Positions 35,981-44,789 of a stretch of 64,000 nt of DNA are shown piece after piece (the stretch's first letter is position 1; every line of letters begins with the position of its first letter). Location: assembly GCA_003245715.1 (NCBI GenBank), contig QKCJ01000049.1:147464-211463 (forward strand), read 5' to 3'. This stretch comes from a bacterium (GTDB lineage: Bacteria > Planctomycetota > SZUA-567). Both the position numbers and the translations under genes were made by a program. The notes under the pieces are model-generated. The model ran no database searches, was not told where the DNA came from, and worked only from the letters and a program-made list of their open reading frames with translations.

Positions 35981-36341
35981 TTCTTAACCCCTCAGTCAAT
36001 AACTATAATTTTAACGAAATAGCGTCAATTGTCTATAATAAATGTTGTCAAATTGAGCTGCAGGGAGGATGGTTATGAGCGCAAAACATGACTTTCGGGT
36101 ATTGTGGGAAAAACAGTATCATTGTGCTGTTGTGTAACATCTTATTCTGTTGAAAGTTATGGGTTTAATGCTGTGTGACTGGCTATAATAAAAAAATTAT
36201 CGGACTTTTTTTTAAAGTAATTGGTTACCGGTGACGATTATATAGGTGGCAAGGAGGCCGTGGATGACACGGACTCCTTTTTTTATTGGCTGAATTTTAA
36301 CTTTCGGCGTTGTTATTGCTTTTTGGGATCGGGGTGTTGCT
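35981..36341 (+). other. 361-base region with promoter, tiny ORF and terminator (candidate small RNA)
   Basis: TTAACG (36011-36016) and TATAAT (36034-36039), spaced 17, form a promoter candidate; a second TATAAT is at 36184-36189. A 20-codon frame at 36075-36137 starts MSAKHDFRVL and follows GGGAGG closely. A near-palindrome lies at 36224-36235. The region ends in a terminator (36251-36284) before flgE. No normal-sized gene is present. Confidence 0.45.
36251..36284 (+). terminator. Orphan terminator upstream of flgE
   Basis: AAGGAG-G-CCGTG (36251-36262) pairs with CACGG-A-CTCCTT (36268-36279) around a 5-base loop, with one mismatch, followed by a T run to 36284. No complete gene precedes it on this strand. 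Confidence 0.75.
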
Positions 36342-38294
36342 ATGGGACTTTCTCAATCATTATGGACAGGTTTGTCAGGGCTTAAGGTTCATCAGTCGTG
36401 GACAGATGTTGTTGGTAATAACCTCACTAATGCCAATACTGAGGGTTTCAAATATTCGCAGGTAAACTTCTCTGATATCCTTTATAATACACAGTATTCT
36501 GGTTCTCCGGCAAGTGGTGACTACGGCAGCATGAATCCCAAGCAGGTCGGAACGGGGGTTGATATCGCTTCAATCAGCCGGAATTTCACCCAGGGAAACC
36601 TTGAGCTTACTGACCGCACCTTTGACTGCGCTCTTGAGGGGCAGGGCTTTTTTGTTTTTGGTGATCTCGACGGTTCGGTTGAGAGTGGCGATGGATTTTA
36701 CTCCCGTAACGGTTCATTCTATCTCGGTTCTCCTGAAACAGGAGCGCTTGAGCAACCATTGCTTTCTTCAGAAGGTTTGAGTGTTTATGGTTATAATGCC
36801 AGTGGTGGTGTTCTCAGCACGAGTCTTGAATCGCTTTACCTGCCTTCACAGGGGACGCTGCTGCCGGGTATCGCCACCAGTGAAATAGACTGGAGCGGTA
36901 ACCTTTTTTCCGGTGATGATCCGGTTTCGGCAAATGAAGTACAGACTGCAACTTCCGGTAATCTGGGTACTGCCGGCGGCTGGATAAGCGACAACGGTTC
37001 ACAGATCAATATTGGCGGGGTTGAATCCACCTCATATCTTTATGACGAGAGTGGTACAAGCGGTTCTGTTGCCGCTTCAGCGACTACGGATCTTATGGAT
37101 CTGGCTTTTAAGCGATCAGGCGGTGAGCAGTCCTTATTTGATTCTGTCCCGTCAGGTTTCACCGCTGATTCACGTCAGATAGAAGTCGAATTCACCAAAG
37201 GCGGACTGACTTATACCTCAACATTCACTTATGGTGAAGACGGCACGACCCTTGAAGATTTTTCAAACTGGCTTACAGGCGGTTTAGGGGATGACGGAAC
37301 TTCTGATACCCAGCGTCTGGACGGTGGCGCTCTTGGTACAATCCGCACCCGTGCCTATACTGAGGCTGGTGATGGTTTTGATGCTATGGCAGAGCAGGCG
37401 GGTGGTTATCTGCGCTCGGATGGAACAGGCACAATCTTTTCTGTCGCCAGCAATTTAGGCTCTCAGAATACAGTCTCCAATATTAGAATTACCACTCTGA
37501 CCCACATGGTAAATGCTTCAACCGGTGAGGAACGTAACGCCCAGTCATACTTCAGCGACTTCTTTAACGATGATCCCAATTACGAAGGCGATCTCAATGG
37601 CGGAAGCGCCGGTAAAGGGGTTGAGGTCTTCACTGCCGATTCGACAGCAACAGGCGGGGTTACTGAAGAGTACCGCAATATGCACTTTACCCTAATTAAT
37701 CGCGATTCAGACGGCAGCACCTGGCGCTGGATAATGGATGGTCAGGAGCTTGATGATACGGGGGCATTGAATAAGGGTACAGGTATCGTGCGCTTTGGCA
37801 CAGACCCTTCGGCTGAATCACAGGTTATTGCCCAGACTACAGATGGCGGAAATGCCTATACTTTTGACTTTACAGAAATGACTCAGATGAGCGCCGATGA
37901 TAACCTTTCTCCTGTACAGGACGGTTATGATTATGGCGAGCTAAGCGGTTATACAATTGACCAGTATGGTGTGATCGGCGGCGTTTATACAAATGGTCTT
38001 ACCGAGACTCTCGGCAAGCTTGCAACTGCGATTATCCCTAACCCTGACGGCATGATTGCGGTTGGTTCAACGCTGTTTGCTTTGAGTAATGTCTCTGGGG
38101 AGGCGGAATACAATACTCCTGATAACGACTTGAGCCTGGCAACTATCCGCAGCAATTATCTTGAATCCTCCAATGTTGATATGGCGCGGGAAATGTCAAA
38201 TCTGATTCTCTCTCAGCGCGGTTATCAGGTAAGCTCAACCATTGTTACGACCTCTGATGAAATGCTCAAGACCGCTTACCAGATGAAAGCCTAG
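36342..38294 (+). CDS. flgE: Flagellar hook protein FlgE (hook/basal-body rod family)
   Basis: The N terminus (SLWTGLSGLKVHQSWTDVVGNNLTNANTEGFK) is the flagellar rod/hook motif and the C terminus (SNVDMAREMSNLILSQRGYQVSSTIVTTSDEML) is the matching coiled-coil half. The ~500-residue variable middle and the total of 650 fit a large FlgE hook subunit. The lack of a signal peptide fits type-III export. It stands alone, with a terminator on either side. FlgE is preferred over FlgF/FlgG for length. Confidence 0.88.
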   Translation: MGLSQSLWTGLSGLKVHQSWTDVVGNNLTNANTEGFKYSQVNFSDILYNTQYSGSPASGDYGSMNPKQVGTGVDIASISRNFTQGNLELTDRTFDCALEGQGFFVFGDLDGSVESGDGFYSRNGSFYLGSPETGALEQPLLSSEGLSVYGYNASGGVLSTSLESLYLPSQGTLLPGIATSEIDWSGNLFSGDDPVSANEVQTATSGNLGTAGGWISDNGSQINIGGVESTSYLYDESGTSGSVAASATTDLMDLAFKRSGGEQSLFDSVPSGFTADSRQIEVEFTKGGLTYTSTFTYGEDGTTLEDFSNWLTGGLGDDGTSDTQRLDGGALGTIRTRAYTEAGDGFDAMAEQAGGYLRSDGTGTIFSVASNLGSQNTVSNIRITTLTHMVNASTGEERNAQSYFSDFFNDDPNYEGDLNGGSAGKGVEVFTADSTATGGVTEEYRNMHFTLINRDSDGSTWRWIMDGQELDDTGALNKGTGIVRFGTDPSAESQVIAQTTDGGNAYTFDFTEMTQMSADDNLSPVQDGYDYGELSGYTIDQYGVIGGVYTNGLTETLGKLATAIIPNPDGMIAVGSTLFALSNVSGEAEYNTPDNDLSLATIRSNYLESSNVDMAREMSNLILSQRGYQVSSTIVTTSDEMLKTAYQMKA

Positions 38295-38340
38295 GGCTTT
38301 TTTCCGGCCTTAGCGCGCGCCTATTTTTAACTTTATCCCT

Positions 38341-38371
38341 ACCCGCCGGTTTATTGGCGGGTTGTTTTTTT
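38341..38371 (+). terminator. Terminator after flgE
   Basis: A 7-bp stem ACCCGCC (38341-38347) pairs with GGCGGGT (38356-38362) around an 8-base loop, followed by TGTTTTTTT. Confidence 0.8.
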
Positions 38372-38513
38372 ATGCAAATGCAAAGTGTTTGTTAAAAAGC
38401 GGTTAAATAATTTTTTTTATAAAACCTCTGTAATTTACGAAGCAAATGTGGATAATATTTGAAATTGAGGAGGGCAACGGCCTCAACGTTTACCGGAAAT
38501 TGGTGGTAACCGC

Positions 38514-38541
38514 TTGACTGACGCGCAAACTGCGATATGTT
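38514..38541 (+). promoter_or_regulatory. Candidate promoter of the HU-type gene
   Basis: TTGACT at 38514-38519, 16 bases, TATGTT at 38536-38541. About 135 bases before the GTG start. Motif match only. Confidence 0.4.
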
Positions 38542-38674
38542 AAGGAGTTGTAACACTGATGGTTGAAGGGTAATTGTTGGTGTTCCGGGGAGATTTTTTA
38601 CGGCTGTCTTTGGTGAGGTAACCAATTTCGGCTTATTTGGATGATTGATAAAAATTAGAGAGGGGGTAGTGCCC

Positions 38675-38971
38675 GTGACCAAGAATGACATGGTTCTGCG
38701 TATTGCCAAAGAAATGGATATGCGCCAGACAGACATCAAGCGCATTGTTCAGATGACACTTGACGGTATTATTGATGTCCTGGCCAGTGAGCAGCGTCTG
38801 GAGCTGCGTAATTTCGGAGTTTTTGAGGTTCGCACCCGCAAGCCTCGTAAAGCCCGTAACCCCCGTACAGGTGACGAAGTAATGGTTCCTGAACGCAAGG
38901 TTGTAACCTTCAAGCCGGGTAAGCTGATGGAAGAGAAGGTTCAGGTTGTAGATGGAGCTCCACAGGAATAG
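38675..38971 (+). CDS. HU/IHF-family nucleoid protein
   Basis: A small DNA-bending protein of 98 residues: the helical dimer part (MVLRIAKEMDMRQTDIKRIVQ), GVFEVRTRKPRKARNPRTGDEV with the minor-groove arm, and VVTFKPGKLMEEKV. The GTG at 38675 has a GAGGGGG site about nine bases upstream; the frame is open back to 38645. The sequence does not decide whether it works as HU or IHF. IHF-type bending would matter for the sigma-54 promoter of the nif genes. Confidence 0.9.
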   Translation: MTKNDMVLRIAKEMDMRQTDIKRIVQMTLDGIIDVLASEQRLELRNFGVFEVRTRKPRKARNPRTGDEVMVPERKVVTFKPGKLMEEKVQVVDGAPQE

Positions 38972-38995
38972 TCATTCCGGTTGAACCCTGAATTA

Positions 38996-39030
38996 AAAGG
39001 GAGAGCGCTTCGGCGTTCTCCCTTTATTTT
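38996..39030. terminator. Bidirectional terminator between the HU-type gene and modC
   Basis: A 13-bp stem (38996-39008 with 39013-39025, one G-T pair) capped by a TTCG tetraloop, with T-rich tracts on both sides in the proper orientation. Confidence 0.8.
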
Positions 39031-39130
39031 ATTGTTGTTGCTTTACTGATGCTGGTTGCCTGCAGATGCGGTAATTAACCGGGATACGGATCTGGCCTTG
39101 GCCGGGTTTATTGGCGGCGCAGATTTTCGC

Positions 39131-40324
39131 TTATCTGGGTGGCGTGAAAAATCGGGCAGACTTTTCGGTGCTGCTTTGTGTGCAGGTTTTATCCTCGCTG
39201 CAGGGCTTTTTAAATGGTTTCCCGGAGGTATCCTTGCAGGGATTGCAGTTTACCGCCCACGCCTTGAAGAGTACCCAGATATTTGCGCCCTTGTGGTATG
39301 GGAAGTCCTGACTGGCTTTGGTTGTGATCTCTGCCATAAGCTTGAGACCGCTGACATCCACTTCAATCATGGTCTTCTCGCCAAGGTTGCTGATGCGGCT
39401 GATAATCCCCTTAAGCTGGTTTTGCGCACTGATATACTCAACTGGTGCGGCTGAGAGGATAATATCCTGCGGTGTAATCTGCGCACGCACGGACTCTCCC
39501 ACTTCAAGATTTGCTTGGTACGGCGCGTAAATGTGCACAGGCTCAGGTCCTGTGCAGTGACAGATAGTGGTTATACCGGTGTCTGCACTGGTCTGGCAGA
39601 CATTACCGTTAAAGCATGAACGGATTCCGGCGCTTGTGAGAATGTGTGAGCAGTCCTGCTTGAAGGCCAGCTCTGCACAGTCTCCTTTAGCCAGCAGTTC
39701 ACCGTTACGGATCAGCAGCAGATAATCCGTAAGTTGTAGGATATCAGGCAGGTCGTGGCTGATAATCATAATCGGCAGATCGAACTCCGCATGCAGTCGG
39801 CTGATGAAAGGTAAGAGTTCGCGGCGCATATTAATATCAATTGCCGAGAACGGTTCATCAAGCAGTAACAGCTGCGGCCCGGAGAGCAGGGCGCGGCCGA
39901 TAGCTACGCGTTGGCGCTCGCCGCCTGAGAGATGCTCGGGGTAGCGCTTTAAAAGCTTGTTGAGGTTAAGGATGTTAATGACCGAATGTACTTCGGGGGC
40001 GTCCTTGCCTCTGCGTCTGGCGCCGAACATCAGGTTTTTCTCGACGGTCATGTGCGGAAACAGCTTGCCGTCCTGAAAGACTACGCCGATATTTCTTTTT
40101 TCCGGGGGCAGGTATATTTTCTTCTTTGAATCGAAGAAAACAGTGTCGTTAAGCACAATTCGCCCGCGTTCAGGTTTGCGCAGACCTGAAATTAGATGCA
40201 GAAGGGTTGACTTACCAGAGCCTGACGGGCCGAAAATTCCGGCGGTGTCCCGGTTGATGGTTGTCGAAATATCAAGGGCGAAATCGCCTTGCTTGAGGAA
40301 GGCGTCGATCTCAAGATTCAGCAT
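39131..40324 (-). CDS. modC: Molybdate ABC transporter ATP-binding protein
   Basis: It powers molybdate import. The ATPase domain has Walker A GPSGSGKST, Q-loop FQDGKLFPHMTV, signature LSGGERQR, Walker B LLLLDEPFSAID and switch IISHD. A C-terminal MOP/TOBE-type domain (~285-350; QNQLKGIISRISNLGEKT) should bind oxyanion. The last ~40 residues are Lys/Ser/Cys-rich (CNPCKDTSGK, CSEDKTC), not part of the family core. The ATG at 40324 has GGAGGGC nine bases upstream and overlaps modB by 14 bases; 397 residues. Mo uptake fits the adjacent nitrogenase genes. Confidence 0.92.
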   Translation of the reverse strand: MLNLEIDAFLKQGDFALDISTTINRDTAGIFGPSGSGKSTLLHLISGLRKPERGRIVLNDTVFFDSKKKIYLPPEKRNIGVVFQDGKLFPHMTVEKNLMFGARRRGKDAPEVHSVINILNLNKLLKRYPEHLSGGERQRVAIGRALLSGPQLLLLDEPFSAIDINMRRELLPFISRLHAEFDLPIMIISHDLPDILQLTDYLLLIRNGELLAKGDCAELAFKQDCSHILTSAGIRSCFNGNVCQTSADTGITTICHCTGPEPVHIYAPYQANLEVGESVRAQITPQDIILSAAPVEYISAQNQLKGIISRISNLGEKTMIEVDVSGLKLMAEITTKASQDFPYHKGANIWVLFKAWAVNCNPCKDTSGKPFKKPCSEDKTCTQSSTEKSARFFTPPR

Positions 40325-41018
40325 TCTTTGCCCTCCTGCAGCGTGCGGCCAGATACTCAGATATGGCAAAAGCACCGAGTGATAAAATTACAGACAACCC
40401 AGCCAGACGCATCGCCGCTCCTTCGCCGCCGGGGATATTCATGAAACTGTAGATTGCCAGTGGCAGGGTGCGTGTCTCGCCTTCGATATTACCAGCCAAG
40501 GTCATTGTCGCGCCAAACTCGCCAAGGCTTCGGGCAAATGACAGGATAAAACCGCTGAGTACTCCCGGAAGGGCCAGCGGCAGGGTTATCAGGATAAATG
40601 TTTTGGCTTTGCCTGCGCCAAGTGTCCTGGCTGCGTCTTCATAACCGGGGTCAATCATCTCAAGGGATAACCTGATAGCCCGGACAAACAACGGCAACGA
40701 GACGACAATTGAGGCAATAACCGCTGCCGTGAAATTAAAGGCCAGTCTTATTCCGAACCACTGATAAAGATATTCTCCGATCAGCCCGCGTACCCCAAGG
40801 GTCAGAAGCAGCAGGTAGCCGACAGTCACCGGCGGCATCACCAGCGGCAGGTGGATTACAGCGTCAACCAGACTCTTGCCCCGGAATTGCTTCCGGGCTA
40901 GTAGCCAGCCAAAGAAAAGTGATACAGGAAAAGAACATGCCGCGCAGAGCAGGGCTACCTTGAGTGAGATAACCACGGCGTTTAATTCTTCTTCTGTCAA
41001 TGTTGCAAAAATATCCAT
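40311..41018 (-). CDS. modB: Molybdate ABC transporter permease
   Basis: An inner-membrane channel subunit with five to six membrane segments. The coupling-helix EAA motif (YEDAARTLGAGKAKTFILITLPLALPG) and the SFARSLGEFGATMTLAGNI segment are typical of ModB. 235 residues is normal. It sits 19 bases after modA and overlaps modC by 14. Confidence 0.94.
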   Translation of the reverse strand: MDIFATLTEEELNAVVISLKVALLCAACSFPVSLFFGWLLARKQFRGKSLVDAVIHLPLVMPPVTVGYLLLLTLGVRGLIGEYLYQWFGIRLAFNFTAAVIASIVVSLPLFVRAIRLSLEMIDPGYEDAARTLGAGKAKTFILITLPLALPGVLSGFILSFARSLGEFGATMTLAGNIEGETRTLPLAIYSFMNIPGGEGAAMRLAGLSVILSLGAFAISEYLAARCRRAKNAES

Positions 41019-41037
41019 TTTTTAACGCCTGACCTTT

Positions 41038-41808
41038 TTATGGCTTTGGTATAAAGCCGAAATTTTTGAATATTGCCGATACCTCAGGGGTCGAGAGGAA
41101 TTTAATGAAATCTTCAGATTTCTCCGCGCCACCTTTGCACTTGCCTATAACATAGATAATCGGCTTATGGCTGCTTGCGGGAAAAACTCCGGCAATTACC
41201 ACTTTTTCCGACGTGCCGGCATCTGAGCCGTAAACAATTCCCAGTTCAGCCTCACCAACTTCGATAACCCGCAGCGCAGCCCTGACATCTTTTGACAGAA
41301 TCAGACGTGATTTTAAACTATCCCACCATTTGAGGTTAGTCAATGCTTCCTTGGCGTAACGCCCGGCCGGAACGTGGGCGGGGTTGCCAATTGACATCTT
41401 TCCGGCAAAGACCCTGCTCAGGTCGAAGTTTTCGCTAAAGCTTATTTTCGGAACTTCTTTGCCTTTGGGGGCAATCAGCACCAACGTGTTGGTGAGAAAC
41501 TGCCTTTTCGTATCTTCAACCAGAAGCCCCTTTTCGCTGGCATAATCCCCCCACTTCTTTGAAGCGGAAATGAAAATGTCGGCTTTGGCTCCCTGTTCTA
41601 TCTGACGGGCCAGAGTTCCTGATGAGGCGAAAGAGAACCTGACCGCAACGCCGGTTTTGCTCTTATAGGCTTTGGCCGCTTCAAGCAAGGGGCCGGTAGT
41701 GCTGGCTGCGGCAAAAACCGTTAACTCATTTTCTGCAGCAGAAGACACGGATGCAGTAAAATTCAGCGCAAAAACAAATACAATAATGATACTAAATAAG
41801 GGTTTCAT
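41038..41808 (-). CDS. modA: Molybdate-binding periplasmic protein
   Basis: It captures molybdate or tungstate in the periplasm. A signal peptide (hydrophobic 5-22, then SSAAEN) is followed by LTVFAAASTTGPL, VRFSFASSGTLARQIEQGA, IFISASKKW and VEVGEAELGIVYGSDA-type segments; the oxyanion-binding Ser residues near the first two motifs are present. 256 residues. First gene of the modABC operon, divergent from the nif activator. Confidence 0.93.
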   Translation of the reverse strand: MKPLFSIIIVFVFALNFTASVSSAAENELTVFAAASTTGPLLEAAKAYKSKTGVAVRFSFASSGTLARQIEQGAKADIFISASKKWGDYASEKGLLVEDTKRQFLTNTLVLIAPKGKEVPKISFSENFDLSRVFAGKMSIGNPAHVPAGRYAKEALTNLKWWDSLKSRLILSKDVRAALRVIEVGEAELGIVYGSDAGTSEKVVIAGVFPASSHKPIIYVIGKCKGGAEKSEDFIKFLSTPEVSAIFKNFGFIPKP

Positions 41809-42261
41809 ATAATTGCCTTTCTGATATAATTTATAATTACCTTTTAGTCTGTTTTATGCGCATAAAGTCAAACTTAAATAGCTGAAGCAATAGGGATGCC
41901 AGTAATCATGATCGCGGCAAAAAAATATTAAATTGCGTTTTTTGCAGGAATAAAGCTTTAATTGTTCTGTAAAAATACATTATTGTAGGAATGTTGCGAC
42001 AATTTTGGTAGCATAATTAATGGGGGTGACGAAAAAGTAATATTTATCTGAAATATTAAAAAAATACATTTTCTTAACATAAGTTTAAATATGTGGTTAT
42101 AATATGTATAGTAATATATGTAAGCTATTAGTGTTTTGTATGCATTAAATGGAATAAATTTTGCTTATTTACTTTATGGTTTAGTTTTTAGGTGATAAAA
42201 CACGTTTTTGCTGCCATTTTTGTAATAATGGCAAATTGCGCGTTGTTTAGGCAGGGGTTTC
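41809..42261. other. 453-base divergent control region between modABC and the nif activator
   Basis: AT-rich with no gene. It holds the 14-bp palindrome at 41853-41866 near modA, a promoter candidate for the activator (TTAACA 42074-42079, 18 bases, TATAAT 42098-42103), and a leader hairpin TGCCATT/AATGGCA (42212-42233). No canonical NifA or ModE site was recognised. Confidence 0.55.
41853..41866. promoter_or_regulatory. 14-bp perfect palindrome upstream of modA
   Basis: TTTATGCGCATAAA, ~45 bases before the modA start on the minus strand and directly beside TTGACT (minus strand, 41866-41871). Placement suggests an operator for modABC, possibly molybdate- or nitrogen-responsive. Confidence 0.5.
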
Positions 42262-43884
42262 ATGTACGAGAATGAATTTGGTGCTTTTGTAGAGATTTCA
42301 GAGTTCCTGAGCAGTAATCTGGATGAGAATGAACGTCTGGCTGAGATTGCCAAGATGTTGGAGCGGCGTCTGGATATGCGGCGGGTTACATTGCTGCTGA
42401 TGGCGGCGGATGAAGATGCGCTGGTGGTTGAAGGCAGCGATATGGAGCTTGATGGGGGATTGAAATTCTCCACCAATAATAAGGAATATAAACGTGGTGA
42501 GGGTATAATCGGCAGGGTGTTGGAGACGCAGAAAGCGGTTATTGTTCCGCGTATCTCTGATGAGCCGAATTTTCAGAGCCGTATTTATGACCGTAAAAAC
42601 GAGGACACGACTCGTTATGGTTTTATCTGTGTGCCGATTATTGCCGGTGGTAAGACGGTTGGTGCGTTGGCTGCGGATATTCCGTTGGTAATTACAGGTT
42701 GCAGCCCGGCTGAACATGGTTGCAAGTCAATGATTAGCGGTGAGAAGAAGAGTACCTGCCTTTATGGTAAGGATAACTGCCGTTTGCAGGATATCAGGTA
42801 TTTTATGACGGTTATTGCCGGTATAATTGCTCATGACGTCCAGATCAGGCGAAAGTCTAACCTGCGCAACCGCGCCCTGCTCAAAGAAAACCTGCGTCTG
42901 CATAGTCTCTACGGCGATATTCAGACTAATAATATCATTGGCACGTCAGACGCGATGCGTGATGTTTTTGCAAAAATATCCCAGATTGCCCCGGCTGATA
43001 CAACCGCACTTATCCGCGGCGAATCGGGTACCGGTAAGGAGTTGGTGGCTTCGGCTATTCATTACTCTTCAAGCCGCCAGAAAATGCCTTTTATCAAGGT
43101 GAACTGTGCTGCTCTGAGTGAGAGTCTGCTTGAGAGTGAGCTTTTTGGCCATGAGAAGGGAGCGTTTACCGGCGCTGTTCAGTCCAGAGTGGGGCGGGTG
43201 ACTGAAGCGGAGGGTGGAACACTTTTTCTTGATGAAATAGGTGATTTTTCTCCTACAATTCAGGTCAAGCTTCTGCGTTTGCTGCAGGAGAGGGAATACT
43301 CGATTGTCGGTACCAATGATGTAAGAAAAGCCAATGTGCGTTTTATCTGCGCGACCAACAGCGACCTTGAGGTTGCGGTGGAGGAAGGAACTTTCCGGCA
43401 GGATCTTTATTACCGTATTAATGTATTTCCGATTTATCTGCCTCCATTGCGTAACCGGCGCAGCGATATTCTGCCTCTGGCAAATCATTTTGTTGAGAAG
43501 TACGGCAAGCAGATGCACAAGACAATCAGGCGTATCAGTTCAAGCGCGATTGATCTGTTGGTGAATTATTACTGGCCTGGTAATGTCCGTGAACTTGAGA
43601 ACTGTATCCAGCATGGTGTGCTGGTCTGTTCCGGTGATGCGCTGCAGGGAAGTGATCTGCCGCCAAGCCTGATGATGCCAGATAAAAACGCCCGCTCAAA
43701 TGAAACAAATCTAAAAAAGCGTATTGATATACTTGAGCTTGATATGATTACCGATGCCCTTAAACGGACCAAAGGCAATGTTGCCGCGGCTGCACGTGAA
43801 CTTGGTATAACTGCACGAATGGTGCGTTATAAAATACAGAAGTTCAGGATCGACCTGGACAGACTGGTAGGAGAACCACGATGA
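42262..43884 (+). CDS. nifA: NifA-type sigma-54 activator with GAF sensor domain
   Basis: It should activate sigma-54 transcription of the nif genes. Residues ~5-195 are a GAF domain with an unusual cysteine quartet C147-x6-C154-x11-C166-x6-C173. Residues ~222-460 are an AAA+ domain with Walker A GESGTGKE (253-260), the sigma-54 contact loop GAFTGA (300-305), FLDEIGD and the sensor-II region [11 protein letters not shown]. Residues ~505-535 are a Fis helix-turn-helix ([15 protein letters not shown]). The Cys pair usually found between AAA+ and HTH in oxygen-sensitive NifA is absent. 540 residues. It overlaps the HEPN-like gene by four bases. VnfA/AnfA-like is an alternative name. Confidence 0.87.
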   Translation: MYENEFGAFVEISEFLSSNLDENERLAEIAKMLERRLDMRRVTLLLMAADEDALVVEGSDMELDGGLKFSTNNKEYKRGEGIIGRVLETQKAVIVPRISDEPNFQSRIYDRKNEDTTRYGFICVPIIAGGKTVGALAADIPLVITGCSPAEHGCKSMISGEKKSTCLYGKDNCRLQDIRYFMTVIAGIIAHDVQIRRKSNLRNRALLKENLRLHSLYGDIQTNNIIGTSDAMRDVFAKISQIAPADTTALIRGESGTGKELVASAIHYSSSRQKMPFIKVNCAALSESLLESELFGHEKGAFTGAVQSRVGRVTEAEGGTLFLDEIGDFSPTIQVKLLRLLQEREYSIVGTNDVRKANVRFICATNSDLEVAVEEGTFRQDLYYRINVFPIYLPPLRNRRSDILPLANHFVEKYGKQMHKTIRRISSSAIDLLVNYYWPGNVRELENCIQHGVLVCSGDALQGSDLPPSLMMPDKNARSNETNLKKRIDILELDMITDALKRTKGNVAAAARELGITARMVRYKIQKFRIDLDRLVGEPR

Positions 43885-44303
43885 TTACTGTTGACAGAGA
43901 AGATGTAGGCGAGTTTCTTGACGAAGCGCAAAAATACCACAAGACTGCGGTTAATGGCTTCCGTAACAGACCTGAAATTTTCAATGATGAAATAATATAT
44001 AACCTCCTTGCTCTGGCTATTGAGAAATACTTCATGGCATTTCTCATTAAAAATGAATCAATGGCCGATAATCATACTTTTACTGACCTTATTAATTCTT
44101 ATGAAAGAATAAAACCTTTTCCGCAGGAACTGAGCTACCGGCTGGTTGAACTTGAAAAACTTCAGAACCTCTGCCCGGTGGTACAGGCCTTCTCCGTTGA
44201 GAAACTCAGTACCGAACAAATCAATGAAATGATTGAAGTGACGGGACTTGTGTGTGCAGAACTTGGTTTCTCAGACCCGCTTATTTCATGCCACAAAGAC
44301 TGA
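43881..44303 (+). CDS. HEPN-like protein coupled to the nif activator
   Basis: A 140-residue helical protein. Residues ~10-70 resemble a HEPN four-helix domain (FLDEAQKYHKTA, IEKYFMAFLIKNESMADNHTFTDLI), with the terminal H-T-x-x-D-L similar to HEPN ends. The Arg-x4-6-His motif of RNase-active HEPN proteins is not seen; only a Lys-Asn precedes the His at 65. No nucleotidyltransferase partner is nearby, so a toxin-antitoxin role is not indicated. The ATGA overlap with nifA suggests fixed stoichiometry and a regulatory role in nitrogen fixation. Function unknown. Confidence 0.65.
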   Translation: MITVDREDVGEFLDEAQKYHKTAVNGFRNRPEIFNDEIIYNLLALAIEKYFMAFLIKNESMADNHTFTDLINSYERIKPFPQELSYRLVELEKLQNLCPVVQAFSVEKLSTEQINEMIEVTGLVCAELGFSDPLISCHKD

Positions 44304-44324
44304 CGTAATTTGTTTTATCACTAG

Positions 44325-44370
44325 TGACAAAAAGCATGACAATTATTTCACTTCGCTGACAAAATTGTCA
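44325..44370. repeat. TGACAA motif array (candidate upstream activator site)
   Basis: TGACAA occurs at 44325-44330, 44337-44342 and 44357-44362, and inverted (TTGTCA) at 44365-44370. Spacings are 12, 20 and 8 bases. The first partly overlaps the palindrome TCACTAGTGA (44318-44327). The array is ~225-265 bases before the nifH promoter, a typical enhancer distance for sigma-54 activators. Confidence 0.55.
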
Positions 44371-44407
44371 CCACAGCGGATAAGATCAATAAAATCAATA
44401 ACTTGCG

Positions 44408-44435
44408 AGGGCGGCCGATAATGGCCGCCCTTTTT
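44408..44435 (+). terminator. Terminator of the nifA-HEPN operon
   Basis: A 9-bp GC stem AGGGCGGCC with its complement, loop GATAAT, followed by five T. It insulates nifH from the activator operon. Confidence 0.88.
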
Positions 44436-44592
44436 ACTTACAATTTTGTTTAAGTCTGAAATTTCCGAAAAAAACGCTGAAGCCGAATTATTGTGTGCCA
44501 GAAAAAAAGCAGAAAAAAAATAACCTGAAAAAACAGGGCTTTTATGAATATTCTGCATTTTTTTTTGTTGAAAACTTGTAGATAAAAAAAAC

Positions 44593-44608
44593 TGGCACGG
44601 ATTTGGCA
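44593..44608 (+). promoter_or_regulatory. Sigma-54 promoter of the nif operon
   Basis: TGGCACG (44593-44599), then the -12 element TGGCA with GC at 44606-44607. The GG and GC are exactly 12 bases apart as required; only one base of TTGCA differs. About 213 bases before the nifH start. Confidence 0.8.
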
Positions 44609-44789
44609 TTAACAGAAACATAACAATTAAAGATTCAGAAACAGAGGAAACTGAAAATCGAGATTGTTAAGAGCAAATTTTTAAAAGAGGTAATTTTATA
44701 GAAGGTGCTGCTCGGCGGGTTGTCTGTTTTTTTTAACATTGTGAGTTTTTAAGTCAGTCAACACTTTTAGCGGTACCATGGGAAATGTC

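Larger units (their letters stand above)
38295..38674. other. 380-base intergenic region before the HU-type gene
   Basis: It holds the flgE terminator (38341-38371) and a promoter candidate (38514-38541). No gene is supported on either strand. Confidence 0.5.

Noticed and set aside
43881..44303. Toxin-antitoxin HEPN/MNT module
   Set aside because: No nucleotidyltransferase neighbour and no Arg-x4-6-His motif.
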